A stretch of 64,000 nucleotides of DNA, from assembly GCF_000350225.1 (NCBI RefSeq), contig NW_005179283.1, forward strand, positions 329,218 through 393,217, read 5' to 3'. The number at the start of each line of letters is the position of its first letter. Position 1 is the stretch's first letter. The notes below the pieces were generated by a model. That model was not told where the DNA came from. It worked only from the letters and a program-made list of their open reading frames with translations, and searched no databases. Position numbers and translations under genes: made by a program. The stretch is from Chondrus crispus. Its lineage: Eukaryota > Rhodophyta > Florideophyceae > Gigartinales > Gigartinaceae. Below, in pieces: positions 1 to 10,770 of the stretch.

Positions 1-848
1 AACTGATTTAGAGACATCTTAGAACCATCTCCTTCTGCACCTGCATACAGTTTCCATGCATCCACAATGCAAATGGACAATAAAGAAGTGTTGACACGCA
101 TTGACCACTCCTTGATTCGAACTTCTTTTCCAAGCCGAGATCATCCTGACGAGATCTGTTGTGGCAGTGGCGCTATTTTCAAACAAGATGACGGCGCAAG
201 TGGAACGGCCACTGCCGCAGGGATTTGGAACGCGGGCACGGTTGGAGAGAGACGGGGGCGGGAGGGTTGTTGAGGCGACGGGCAGGACTGCCGTGTACAC
301 GTATGACACGTATGGTAGGGTGTAGCGTGCTGTGGTGGGATTACAGTTGATGGGAGGTGTAAGCAGAGGGACAGCGGAGCGAACGGTTTCGGAGGACATG
401 TGTGCGACGTGGCAACGTGTAGGTGAGAGAGCGGCGGTACGTGTCACAGTGGACGGTGACGTCAGACCAGCAGGCATGGCGTCGGAAGTTAACGTTGCAA
501 GTAATGTTACAGTATGATACCAACGGTACCGTACGGCCATCGTCCAAAACGCGTCTCTGATAGGAGCTTCGCCCGCATGCTTGCCGAAGAGTCGTTACGC
601 CACGCCGCGTCTTTTCCTCGATCCCCCGCTCCCGCCATCTAATGCACCCCCCTGTTTGTCCCACCCTCTTGTAACTCCTACTTCTCGACACTCGCCTTCT
701 CCCGCCCCCCCCCGCGAACAATGCAGAGGCGCGCCTTCGACTCACGCAGCTCCCCTACTCTCGCCTCCCCACTCTTCCTCCTCCCCACTTAAGCGCGCCC
801 CCACCCCCACCCTGTCCGCGCCCCACCTCCCCCCTCCACGTCCTCGCC
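1..848. other. Intergenic/promoter region upstream of the channel gene
   Basis: No convincing gene is seen. From about 600 the plus strand becomes strongly C/T-rich, with long pyrimidine runs and few A or G, up to the start codon at 849. This is probably the promoter and 5' leader of the following gene. The longest open frame here (19-540, minus) has no recognisable motif and no codon bias like its neighbour. Confidence 0.5.
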
Positions 849-3221
849 ATGGACGACAACGACTCCGACAGCCAGACCGTCGGCCTGATCATCAACGTCA
901 CCATCGGCATCCCCACGCTCCTCATATCTTTCCTGCTATTCGATCTCGCCCGCAAGCGCGTCCCGGCCGTCTTCGAGGCCCGCCGCGTGCTCAACCACCG
1001 CCGCGACCCGCTGGACTACCACGCCCGCCGCATCTACTCCCCGCCGCCCCCGTCCTACCGCCTCTTCGGCTGGCTCGTCCCCGTCATCCGCCTCGATCTC
1101 GACACCATTGCCGAAACCCACGGCCTCGACACCGCCCTCTACCTCAGGTTCCTCCGCACCATGGCCGCTCTCTTCCTCGTCCTTGTCCTCTCGTCCGCCG
1201 CCCTGCTCCCCGTTTTCTTCACCGCCTCTAACAAGAACCTCCCCGCCGCAGACCCCTTGCGCACCCTCGGCGTCCAGCGCTTCTCCCTGTCCAACGTCCC
1301 CGAGGACGACTCGTGGCGCTTCTGGGTCCTCCTCGCCCTCGAGTTTGCCATCACCGGTCTCGTCTGCACCCTTCTCTCCAACGAGTTTGCTGCGTACACC
1401 AGCCATCGCATCCGCTACCACGCCTCACAAAACCCCGCAAACTATTCTATCCTGATTCAGGACATCCCGCCGCAAAGCCGCTCAGAAGACGCTGTTCACC
1501 ACTACTGGAACCGCCTCTTCCCGGGCCTCGTCGACCGCGTCCTCTTCGTCAACGACGGCCGCAAGCTCGTCGCGGGAAAGGCCAAGTTCTGGGCCGCCGT
1601 CACGAAGCGCGAGCGCGCAGAGTGGGACATGGAGTTCAACGAAAAGCTCGCAGGCTCCCGTCCTACCCATAAAACGGGCACCTGCTCATGTTGCAGGGGC
1701 GCTTCCGCGCAAGTCGACTCCATTCAATACTGGACTGAACAGCAGAAGGAACACTCCCAGGATATTATGAGGTATCAGCACGACATCGACAAGTCTTACA
1801 CACCCCCCACCGCCGCGGCCATTGTCGTCTTTAAGACTAGGCGTGCCGCCGCAGAGGCGGCCCAGGTTAGCTTCGCCGTCCGCGAAAGTGAGTGGCGCGT
1901 CACGCGCGCTCCAGAGCCCAACGCCGTCAACTGGAACGCCTTGAGTATTGGTAGCGGGCTGCTGTCTGTGCGAACGGCTATCACAATCATTTCATGCGTC
2001 CTTTTGACTTTGTTCTGGATCATTCCGGTCACGGCAATAATGGGGCTCGCAAATCTCCGCGCGCTTGCTGATATCACCATCCGCGGCGACCAGCCTTTCT
2101 CGTTCTTAGATAATGTCTCTAACTGGTCCCCAGTCGTCACCGGTTTGATCGAGTCGCTGCTACCCGCCATCATTCTGTCCGTGTTCCTAGGCCTTGTTCC
2201 AACCTTCCTACGCATGTTTGTTTCGGTGTCACGAGTTGGTTCCCTTGGCAATTTAGACAACACTGTCAGGGATTGGTACTTTAACTTTGTGACATTCTCA
2301 AACTTTTTGTTTGTTGCACTTGCAGGCACTCTTCTGAATGACCTGCAACAGATTATTTCAGACCCGAGCTCCACCATTGATCTCCTGGCGACTGCCGTTC
2401 CAAAGCAGGCCGGCTTCGTCATGAACTTTATTCTGTTAAAGGCGCTTTCCGAGACGCCACAACAGATCTTGCAAATTGGACGGGTTGCCGTGCGGTGGAT
2501 AATGCTCAAGTTCCTCGCCCGGACAGCGAGAGAGCGCAGAAATGTCGAGACTGGAAACACAATATTCGTGTATCTTCGCTACTATGCCATGGCACAGCTC
2601 ATTGCTCTTCTTGGGCTGATATATAGCACAGTCCAGCCCTTTGTGATTATCGTATGCTTTGCCTACTTTGCCATCAACTACGTTGTCTGGAAATATAACT
2701 TGTGTTATTCTATGAATAACCCTTACCACGACGGCGGAAGCATGTACGGCGGGGCATTGTACGGAGTGTGGGTTGGACTTTTCGTCCACCTGCTCACGAT
2801 CATGGGGCTATTCGGCCTTAACAAGAAGCCTGCTCAATGTGCAATATCCGTCATACCCCTTGTCTTTTCTATCCTGTTCATCCGAAAGTGTAAGAAAAGG
2901 TATGCTCGCCTTCTGAATCATGGATCGGGTGTGCATACTATACAGCATATCCAACAAGAGGACAGCGAAGACCTGATTCCGACAAGCCTGGCGAAGACTT
3001 ACGGTCATCCCGGTTTTGAACCTCTCCCAGAAACCATTGAAAACCTGAACGGTATGGGACTCAACACGGGAGCAGTGCGGTTCAGTGATGCGGACGATTT
3101 TGATGATACATTAGTTCGCATTGAAAACGGAGAAGAGCCAGCGGGCGAGAGTCCCCGTCCCTCAGCACAATCTGAAAGTGAGGACTGGAAGGATGCGATT
3201 GCTCAACATGACCAGACTTAG
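849..3221 (+). CDS. OSCA/CSC1/TMEM63-family mechanosensitive (hyperosmolality-gated) cation channel
   Basis: The 790-residue intronless protein has the layout of the calcium-permeable stress-gated channel family (RSN1/PHM7/DUF221). One N-terminal membrane segment lies near residues 12-33, two more near 104-124 and 157-177, then a cytosolic loop of about 190 residues ending in a short strand AAIVVFKT at 322-329. The pore-type bundle runs from about 373 to 678, with segments near 375-402, 427-453, 475-497, 519-540, 574-614, 636-656 and 663-678. The tail is acidic and hydrophilic. Length and order match the family, whose members act in plasma or endomembranes as osmotically or mechanically gated cation channels. 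The loop carries a short Cys cluster (CSCC, 279-282). The first ATG follows a pyrimidine-rich leader, and codons strongly favour C in third position at the 5' end. The exact paralogue class and membrane cannot be told. Confidence 0.93.
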   Translation: MDDNDSDSQTVGLIINVTIGIPTLLISFLLFDLARKRVPAVFEARRVLNHRRDPLDYHARRIYSPPPPSYRLFGWLVPVIRLDLDTIAETHGLDTALYLRFLRTMAALFLVLVLSSAALLPVFFTASNKNLPAADPLRTLGVQRFSLSNVPEDDSWRFWVLLALEFAITGLVCTLLSNEFAAYTSHRIRYHASQNPANYSILIQDIPPQSRSEDAVHHYWNRLFPGLVDRVLFVNDGRKLVAGKAKFWAAVTKRERAEWDMEFNEKLAGSRPTHKTGTCSCCRGASAQVDSIQYWTEQQKEHSQDIMRYQHDIDKSYTPPTAAAIVVFKTRRAAAEAAQVSFAVRESEWRVTRAPEPNAVNWNALSIGSGLLSVRTAITIISCVLLTLFWIIPVTAIMGLANLRALADITIRGDQPFSFLDNVSNWSPVVTGLIESLLPAIILSVFLGLVPTFLRMFVSVSRVGSLGNLDNTVRDWYFNFVTFSNFLFVALAGTLLNDLQQIISDPSSTIDLLATAVPKQAGFVMNFILLKALSETPQQILQIGRVAVRWIMLKFLARTARERRNVETGNTIFVYLRYYAMAQLIALLGLIYSTVQPFVIIVCFAYFAINYVVWKYNLCYSMNNPYHDGGSMYGGALYGVWVGLFVHLLTIMGLFGLNKKPAQCAISVIPLVFSILFIRKCKKRYARLLNHGSGVHTIQHIQQEDSEDLIPTSLAKTYGHPGFEPLPETIENLNGMGLNTGAVRFSDADDFDDTLVRIENGEEPAGESPRPSAQSESEDWKDAIAQHDQT

Positions 3222-4688
3222 ATTCTTTTTCGAAGCTACCTGATGTCGCAGCCTTGGCTTGCTTGACGAGGTCTGATGTCCCCACTTGGGTATCACCCCG
3301 CCCTCCCCTTTCGGATAGCAGACTACAGGCCATGATATCACCGTGGTTGCAAGCACTAGCGGTGACTCACGGCAGCGTACTGATGTCTGATTTATAGGAA
3401 ATGCCGTGGACAAGTAGTATTTATATTGAAGCTTTTGGACAAGAACCATCCTAACCAGTTTTGCAGTTTTCGGTGATTAAAACGTTGTATGGATAGCTTG
3501 CAATTAGACATAGAGCTCGCAGTGTATGCAGGAAATATCAGTCAGCGTCGTCGACGATAAGGACTTGTACAATGTGCTACTCATTTGTCCTGAAAATCGC
3601 AGGATGGGTAGTTCAACAATGCAGTGAACCGCCTCAAGCGACCTGCATTCCATGAGAGAAGCAACCACTAAGCAAAAGGGGAAGTGTCCCGACCAGGACA
3701 GAGGAAGATGTGGCACCCACGGTATATGAAGTAGCGATGTTCAATGGAGCTGTAGTGAGCCCTCGAAGGAAAGACCGTAACGAAGGTAAGCGTTAGCGAT
3801 ATTCAACGTTCCAAAGGGAAGAGTTGTTTGCTTGAAGCAATCGCGGGCCGGTCCAAGAAACAAGTGTGAAATTGCGAGGCATACTTCGTAGACGGAAGGA
3901 GGCCAGGCTCTCATGTTTTGTTGCCTCTACAGAACAGCACTGTTGCGTTCGTTAGGAACGGCCCTGAGGGCCAAGTTTCAGGGTGCTCAGGTGCTGGCAC
4001 GGCGAACTCTTCGTTAGGAACGGCCCTCAACCGCCTGGCACCGAGCAACCTGTTGGATGGGGATCCTCCCTCAATTCCCTTTATTGCTGCGTCTACCTCC
4101 TTTTCTCTCTATCTCCGAGGGTTGGCTATTAAGTACTACTTCCCCGAGGGGGCTCGGCTGTCTCTGATCCCCCCTTGCCTACTCCCTTCGTCGTCTCTCT
4201 CCCTCTCTTGCCCCACAAAAATGACTACTCCCTCGCTGCTTTTCGCTTCCCTTACCGACAGCCCCGCGCTCCCCTCGCCCCGACTCCTGCCATCCGGTGC
4301 CGTCTTCGTTTTCCTTCGGGAACTGGATCCCCCGCGCTTTCGGTTCCCTACAGGAGCGCGCGTGTCCTTCAGTTCCGGTTTATGGACCCGTTGTCCACGT
4401 CTCCACGTGTTTCTAAGTCATTCCTCAACAGCACTACAGTACACTACACTATCAACATCCCTCGAATTTTCCGAGGGCACAACGGAAATGGACCAAGTCC
4501 ACAAAATTAACAGCGGAAATCGTTCAAGCCGGAAAAAGCCCGAAGATGTTCCGAAGGTCATCACACAGTAAGAGTGTGTGCAAAACCAATGAGTATCGTC
4601 ACCAATAGATCAGTTCTTCCCCAAGAGCCACGGCGAAAACATTCCCCATCTACAGCCAATACCGCGGTCTGGCTTAAGAGTGTCATTC
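3222..4688. other. Intergenic region between convergent channel and cyclophilin genes
   Basis: This holds the 3' ends of two convergent genes. An 18-bp direct repeat (ttcgttaggaacggccct) occurs near 3953 and 4013, and 4080-4400 is C/T-rich. An open frame spanning 3918-4571 is compositionally simple with no recognisable domain, so I do not call it a gene. It may be an old LTR-like repeat, but no ends or target duplication could be found. Confidence 0.4.
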
Positions 4689-5650
4689 TCACAACTGCCC
4701 ACAATCGATAATCGTGCATGTCTTAATGATCCTTGCTCGTTCTTTCGCGTCGCGTTCAAAGACTTCGGCACATTCTTCTATCCTCTGCAGGGTTTCAAAG
4801 GATTCCTTTGCCACGCTTCCGAACACCGTATGCTTCCCGTCCACTTTGTTCGCAAGCGTGCATGTTTCCAAAAATGCAGGGACGAAGAAAGTCAGTAAAA
4901 AAGCGAATATGGTGACAAAACATTAGTCGAAAACCACAGTGTAGAATCTCGTCAGGCCGAGATAGAAAAAAGGGAAGATGAAAACCTACACCAATTCGTG
5001 CCTTTCGGATCGACAACGATCATGAACTGGGAGTTGTTGGTATGCGGCCCAGCATTCGCCATACTGAGCACGCCGTATCCATCATGCGAGAGCTTATCGA
5101 GCTTCTCGTCTGCAAAAAACCTTCCATAAATTGAGAGGCCCCCTTTTCCTTCTCTCTTCTCCCCTTTAAGCTCAACGTCACCCGTCTGCAGGACGAAACC
5201 TGGGACAATTTTATGAAACTTGCAATCTTTGTACGAGAGTCCGTTGTCGCCGGCGCAGAGGGAGCGGAAATTCTCAGCGGTGCGTGGCTTGAGGTCCGAA
5301 CGTAAATCAAAGACGAGACGACCGGCTGGCTGATCGTCGATGGCGATGTCCATGTAGCAGCGGATGCGCTTCTTGAGTAGACGGGGTTTCGGAGCTTTTG
5401 GCTTTTCCGCGACGTCGTCCACGACTACTTCTGTTAATTTGGACGGGAGCGGGAGTATGCAGCGGTATCGCCAAATTGAGTGACGACGCATTTTGGGGTT
5501 TCAGAGGGGTGTTAGGATGGATTAAGGTGAATTCATCAATACGAAGTTGAGTGAATAAAAGAAAGACTTACTGCCATGGTCTGGATCTCCCGGAAAAGTC
5601 GCGGTGATTCGTGGAGCAGCAGGCTTGGACTTTGAGGACGAAGACCCCAT
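4689..5650 (-). CDS. Cyclophilin-type peptidyl-prolyl isomerase with N-myristoylation-like N-terminus (3 exons)
   Basis: Exons read 5650-5572, 5430-4990 and 4843-4689, with introns of 141 and 146 bp, both phase 1, with GTAAGT and GTAGGT donors and ACAG and AAAG acceptors. The model gives 224 residues. The cyclophilin fold is clear: FHKIVPGFVLQTGD, then SIYGRFF, LSMANAGP, NNSQFMI and, across the second splice, NWLDGKHTVFG. Compared with cyclophilin A, the catalytic Arg55 is Lys and Phe113 is Met, while the tryptophan of the pocket (Trp121) and the LDGKH strand are kept, so activity may be reduced or altered. The start was chosen because it alone supplies the right phase for exon 2. It begins MGSSSSKSKP, very like the myristoylated start of Src, followed by a Pro/Lys-rich linker. 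The alternative ATG at 5491 lies inside intron 1. Confidence 0.9.
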
Positions 5651-7711
5651 TTTTCGATGCCGGTTGCGAGGCAAGGAAAGAGGAAGCGAGCGAAGAAAAT
5701 CACAGAGAGCGAGGTGTGCAGACCCACAGCAGGCTGTCTCTGTCGTCTTTCAATTGTTGCTCTTGTTCTCGTGTTCCCTTTCGAATATGTGAGTAAGCGA
5801 CGTCGCCGGACAAAAATTGCCAACAGTTGGGGGAGAGACCGTTCTGGGACGTGCTTTGGGTCTCGTGGATACGTTTTGGTGGGGTACACCTGCGGCTTGG
5901 GCTTTGTCAATGCAGAGAAAATAGAAGAGATTTGGCCGGGATGCACATGTGAGGAGAAAGCATCCATTCGTGGCATTTTTGAGATGGTTGCTAACGGGGC
6001 CTGGCCCGTGTGCAGCAGAGCCAGCAAGGATACGGAAACGTGGCGGTACCGTTTTGGTGCTGCCAACTACGTTTACAGCTAGAGAGCCTTCGTTACTGTA
6101 AACATCGACATCAGATGCCCAACCCTGACCCAATGGTTGACCTTCATATGATTGCGTCATATCCCGCAGAGTGGCTTTGCCTCCTGGGTCATGCGGCAAC
6201 AAGGACTGACGTGCAAGGGATACTGTAAATACTTACAGCCAAAATTCAGCGTCCTTTACAGTACAGCAGTACACGTGCATGAGAGCGAACGGGTGCAGAG
6301 AAGGTGTCTGTCTACCCTTGGTATTTGACGATCGAGCCTAATCTTAGGCTCGATCGTCAAGGTAGACACCCAAAACAATGCAGTCGAGTCTTAGCTCTTA
6401 AGAGCTAAGACCCACTGCGGTGAGAGTAGTTTTAGCTCCTACGAAATCAAAACATTTGCACCAAAAACATTAATTCAAACATTTAGCATAATAATTTTAA
6501 ACGCCAATACCTGCACGTCTCTTTGTATGCGCATGTACTTTGGACCAAGCGATCCATCAAGTCTTTTGAACATCGGCGTTGTCTCTGAACATCCTAAAGA
6601 TGGGCATTTATATACAAGATGAATACAAAGTATAAATAGTTATAAGAGACTAAACAACATCTCAAATTTGGACGTTATCGAAAAGCAGTTGATCGACTAA
6701 ATGGCCAATATCTCGAGGAAGAACGTTAGAAAGTGAATGTTTCTGGTCTGCAAGGCTTTCAAGTCAACTGTAGAGCAAGTCAACCGTAGATCGCGGAGAA
6801 CAAAGAACTATCACAAAATGTAATCTAAACTATCTTGATTGTAAAGTTTAAAAGTGTCCTCATCTGGGATCACTTGTCATCTCGACACTAGAAGGCAGTG
6901 TGCAAAAATGAACGTGGGGTAAGGCAAACGCTGCACATCTCATTGTCGGCAAGGGAATAAGGAACCCAGCGGATACGATATTTGATCAGAGGGAGGATAG
7001 CAGACATAAATCGGGGCACGAAAGGCGGGAGGTATTGTTCAGTGAACAGCTCGACTCGCCATTGAGCTCTTTGCTCGGTCAGTGCCTCTGGCTGCGGGGG
7101 CTTTTTTGATGCGCTATGCCACTGCAGAACCGGGCCGTGTTGCTGTCAAATGTGTATGCAGAAGCGTCTACGACAGCACCCTGGAGGTTCAGCAGTGGTT
7201 TGAGCTCATTCTTCTTCTGCACCGCTGATCATCAGACGAGTTGTGACGCTGAGAGTTACCAGTGAAGCGTTGACAGAATTGTGTCAGTGACAACGTTGTG
7301 CGTACACAAAAGACTGTTGATATTGGATGCCTCTCAGAATGATTGCTGTCAGCTTTCGTCGAATATCTACTTCTGGACGACATCACAATACTACCCGTAT
7401 ATATACACTACATGCGCGGCCGTGCTCGGCAACGCCTTTTTTATCCAAAACCTCTCGCACCCAGATATCTCAAAGGTGTAGGAATCCAGGCAACAAACGC
7501 CCCACTTCCGGCATTAGAGCCTTGCGGAACCACAGAACAATCAACTCGTGCCCCATCTATCCCACGCCACATGCCTATCACTTCCGCTCCAACCTCTTCA
7601 GAGCCGCCATAGCGGCAGCGTTCTGTCTCACAGGCACCCGGTCTGGCTGGAGCTGGGCAAGTTGCAGATGGCGCTGGAGAATTCCTTTGATGCGCGAATT
7701 TGCGCTTCCGG
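5651..7711. other. Intergenic region with hairpins between cyclophilin and protease genes
   Basis: No supported gene is seen. Two palindromes stand out: 6325-6360 (17-bp arms, loop of 2, flanked by further pairing out to 6303-6371) and 6388-6411 (perfect 24-bp palindrome). The open frames at 5657-6082 and 5750-6202 lie on opposite strands with no motif. The 6420-7160 stretch is AT-richer and featureless; 7400-7711 holds the 3' flank of the protease gene. Confidence 0.45.
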
Positions 7712-8419
7712 CTATGCATCTTCATCGTCATCGAGCTCGACAACTTCTACGGACCCCCCGCACCAAACCTCATCATTTGCCCTTCGCTGCGCCGCAGCAA
7801 GAGCCATTTCCCTCGGGTCACACAGTCTAGCAATACCTGCACTACCGCCCAGCTTTCGTCCCCCCTTTGGCATCAGACTTTCTATCCTCTGCCTATTTCT
7901 CGCGGCTGCCGCTGCCGACACACCCGCCCGACGCCTCGGAACCGTCATGGTTACCCCCTGCCCCACCCGCCTTCCCTTGCCTGCAAACGCCTCTTCGCTT
8001 TTCGTTCCATCGTTCCCGCTCCAGATTAGCTCGTCGCACTCTTGCTTCAGCTCGTCCAGCAGCTCGTAGAAGGCGTCGTTGTGTGGCCCGATTTCAATGT
8101 GCGTTAGCTCGTGGAGCAGCGTGCCGAGGATGTTTTCGTACGGAAGGAATACTTCAGGGTTGTTTGGTGAGCGGAGCCGAATCTGGATTTTTGCGCCGTG
8201 GTTGTGGTTGAGGCCGAGCAGCCGCGCTGCGTCCGGGTAGAATTCTGCTACTAAGGGAACGGTCCACTTTCGTTTCGCCATAATGGGGCGTACTTGGGTT
8301 GTCGCGCGCTCGAGAAGAGAGAGCGCATAGTCGTCCTGCACCCATCGCAGCACGTCCAGCCTGTGACAACACTTGAACATGTCGCTGTCCAGCGTCGCCA
8401 TTCTTGAGCGTGGGGCCAT
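7712..8419 (-). CDS. WSS1: Wss1-like WLM-domain DNA-dependent metalloprotease with SUMO-interacting motif
   Basis: The intronless 235-residue protein matches the yeast Wss1 layout. The WLM metalloprotease core holds AEFYPDAARLLGLN, then the zinc site HELTH with the third ligand in IGPH (HExxHxxxxxH, residues 103-113) and FYELLDEL. After a basic linker comes CDPREMALAAAQRR and WCGG, both shared with Wss1, and the protein ends VEVVELDDDEDA, a hydrophobic core plus acidic run typical of a SUMO-interacting motif. Wss1 and its relative SPRTN cleave proteins crosslinked to DNA, in the nucleus, guided by SUMO. The ATG at 8419 has a strong ACCATGG context; an open frame continues upstream without an ATG. 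The second SIM and p97/Cdc48-binding motif of yeast Wss1 are not obvious. Confidence 0.9.
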   Translation of the reverse strand: MAPRSRMATLDSDMFKCCHRLDVLRWVQDDYALSLLERATTQVRPIMAKRKWTVPLVAEFYPDAARLLGLNHNHGAKIQIRLRSPNNPEVFLPYENILGTLLHELTHIEIGPHNDAFYELLDELKQECDELIWSGNDGTKSEEAFAGKGRRVGQGVTMTVPRRRAGVSAAAAARNRQRIESLMPKGGRKLGGSAGIARLCDPREMALAAAQRRANDEVWCGGSVEVVELDDDEDA

Positions 8420-8765
8420 GGTGGGACGGGGCGTCGCTTTCCTGAGAGGCTTGCACTTCACGCAAAGGGGCCGGCTTTCAGACTGGCGTCCGTTAAACGA
8501 GTTCGCAGAGAGTGGACTCGCGCGCAGCGCATTATTCGGTCGGTATGTCAAAGACAGCCTTCCAGGTTCACTGCGTCCTTAAAACCGCATTCTCGAAGCC
8601 TTTCTTCAAGCGAGCAGCTATCTGTATGGATAGGGGGGGGGGGGCACTTCGGGGCCCTTACCTTGCTGGCATCTTGCCAGCAAGGCACTTGAAACAAGTC
8701 TCCAACAGATGGCCCAATCGTGGTGCTCTTCAATGATTACTCATACAGGGGGGAGTCGCTCAATA
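8420..8765. other. Intergenic, with poly-G run and small hairpin
   Basis: This is the upstream region of the protease gene. It holds a run of about 12 G near 8632 and an inverted repeat (cttgctggc / gccagcaag) near 8665-8690. No gene is seen. Confidence 0.5.
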
Positions 8766-9028
8766 GTGCCTACTTTAATAGTGCTTCCCTCTATATAGTG
8801 ATATGGCTCGCCCTCTGGCACAGGTTATCATAAGCTCACACGTGTATCATCCGGCATGGTTCAGTACTCAAAGGATGTTGTGTTATGCAGGCTTTGTTGT
8901 GTTTGTGTTAGCAGTGTGCTTTGTCCCCAAATATATGTATTTGAGCCTCCTTTATATAGTGCCATCCCCCCAATAGTGCCATAGCTAGAGGTATGTCACG
9001 CTATAGCACTATATCGTAGGAGGCACTG
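8766..9028. mobile_element. Candidate mariner-type MITE
   Basis: The ends are imperfect inverted repeats sharing the pattern GTGCCTnCT...ATAGTGC and are flanked by TA on both sides (8764-8765, 9029-9030). The interior is AT-rich and has no coding capacity. Length and the TA duplication fit a Tc1/mariner-derived MITE. The arms are offset by two bases, so the exact ends are uncertain. Confidence 0.45.
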
Positions 9029-10267
9029 TACTGCAACTAATGTACACCAAAAAAGGGGCCATCGGCCTCAGATTCCCTCGAATTCAGCCATGTTTTTACC
9101 AATGGCAAAAAGCAATGTTTTTACTAATGGCAAAAAGCAATGTTTTTACTAATGGCAAAAAGAACAACCCAGTTTCAGAGAAGAAGGATGCCAACGCGTA
9201 GCACTCGTAAACCGTTGCTTACAAAGCTTATTTCACACCAGGTAACAGTTCTGTGCGCGTGAATTTAAGTCGAATTTCAGTCGGGAGGCATACCTCTCGA
9301 TGTGCACGGTATGAACTTCATACACACCAGATGGTCCTACCACCAAGAGTGGTTAGCTGTTTTGCTACATGGCTCATGCAAAAATGCGCTAGCCTCGCGA
9401 AAGTAATATCAGTATGGTAACATCCTTTGCCTACTCATCATGACACTTCGAAAAAGGGCTCGAAACCGTTATGGAGCCTGAGGGTGTGGTCATATTGGAA
9501 GACTTGTGAGACAAACGGTTGGTGCCTACCGTATATACAATATGTGGGTAAAACGTCCCTAAACTTTAAACTATCACGTCATCATGAGTAGAGAAGAAAC
9601 TACTATGCTATTATCTTCAAAGAAAGTGAGGTGCGTTCTGAAGGCATACTCTGATTCTCGTCTTGGGCGAGCCCTCACGAGAAAACATGCAATTTTCTTT
9701 TCCGTTCTACCACCGGTTTCCAAAACAGATGTGCCTAATGGTAGTACTCCTCAGTTTCAGAAAGTTTGCATCCAGCTTCCAGCGCGGATGCATTTAAAAG
9801 CTACCCGTCCATCTGCATCCTAGAGGGAACCTGGGGTAGAACGTGTCGCGTGGTCAAATCAAATACTGTATGTAACTCATCAAGACTGATGAGTCACCAA
9901 ACAGCAACCTTGTGGTGTTCTCCATGGGCGACAATCAGGTGACGGGATTGAGAAGCTAGAGCTGTGTTGCAAATAACGTTTCTCATTCTGGACAACAACG
10001 ATGCAGTGCTATGGATAGGTGATATCCACTGAGGTATTTCGCAAGGAGAATCACGCATACGGTACAGTATCTAGTTTCGTTGTTCTTTCCCAAATCTATT
10101 TATCGCTACTTTTGCATATGACTGAATTCTGGACGGTCTGCCTGTACAAAAGTGAATTCATCGGTGGCTTTCCGTACAAAAAAAATCGTGATGTATTATG
10201 CAGTGAAAAATAACCAGGAAACAGGTGGGAACATGACGATTTGAGCCTGCACGGGGAAGCAGATGAC
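9029..10267. other. Non-coding stretch with a 3-copy 25-bp minisatellite
   Basis: Three nearly identical 25-bp units (aatgtttttactaatggcaa and 5 more) lie at 9089-9162. The rest has no supported gene; short open frames at 9584-9823 and 10019-10213 lack motifs. The last 5 bases (10263-10267, ATGAC) are the target duplication of the copia element. Confidence 0.6.
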
Positions 10268-10734
10268 TGTCGGAATTTGCCCGGGGAGTGGGCGGGTGAT
10301 CTGAAACGTGGACAGGTGGCGCGGACCACTGCGGCTCTGTGCGCAAAGGGGGAAGCACAGGCAGGGGCGGCGCGGGGTGCGGGAGGGGGACAAGGACTGC
10401 TGAAGCGTTCGTTGGGTTCGGTTTGTTTGTGTGTGAGGTTTTTGTTTGGACGAAGACGTTCACCGTCTTCGTCCTCGACCTTTATACTCCCACTCGACGC
10501 CAAGCCGAGTGGACTAAAAGTGTACTCACCCCCTTTTTAGTGGGGTGCTACCTACAAATGCGCCCCGATCAGGCTTAATTAGGCGTTTGCCCGTTTAGGT
10601 AATGAGGATCCTTTAGGAGGATCCTCAAGTTGTAGGTAGGTGAATTGTCTACGTGAGGTAGTGCCACCCACTAGGGACAGGTGGCACAACTTTAAGGATT
10701 ACGATTGTGATAGACACTGATAAAAGTTGTGACA
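10268..10734 (-). repeat. 3' LTR of copia element
   Basis: 467 bp, TGTC...GACA ends, about 98% identical to 16859-17325. It contains a long run of G/C followed by a TATA-like stretch and several short inverted repeats, including gaggatcc...ggatcctc near 10602-10626. Confidence 0.95.
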
Positions 10735-10770
10735 CTCCTCTTCAGAATAAAGTGGGCACCTTCGGGTGCC

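Noticed and set aside
19-540. 173-residue minus-strand open frame upstream of the channel gene
   Set aside because: No motif, Thr/Ser/Arg-biased composition, overlaps a plus frame of similar quality.
3918-4571. 217-residue open frame in the intergenic region
   Set aside because: Low-complexity Ser/Pro/Leu composition from C/T-rich DNA and contains a direct repeat; no domain.
4952-5491. Cyclophilin starting at the ATG at 5491 as a single exon
   Set aside because: That ATG lies in intron 1, the frame lacks the conserved C-terminal strands, and the three-exon model restores them with correct splice phases.
10241-10540. Open frames within the copia LTRs (also 16868-17131)
   Set aside because: They lie in LTR sequence, antisense to the element, and are duplicated with it.
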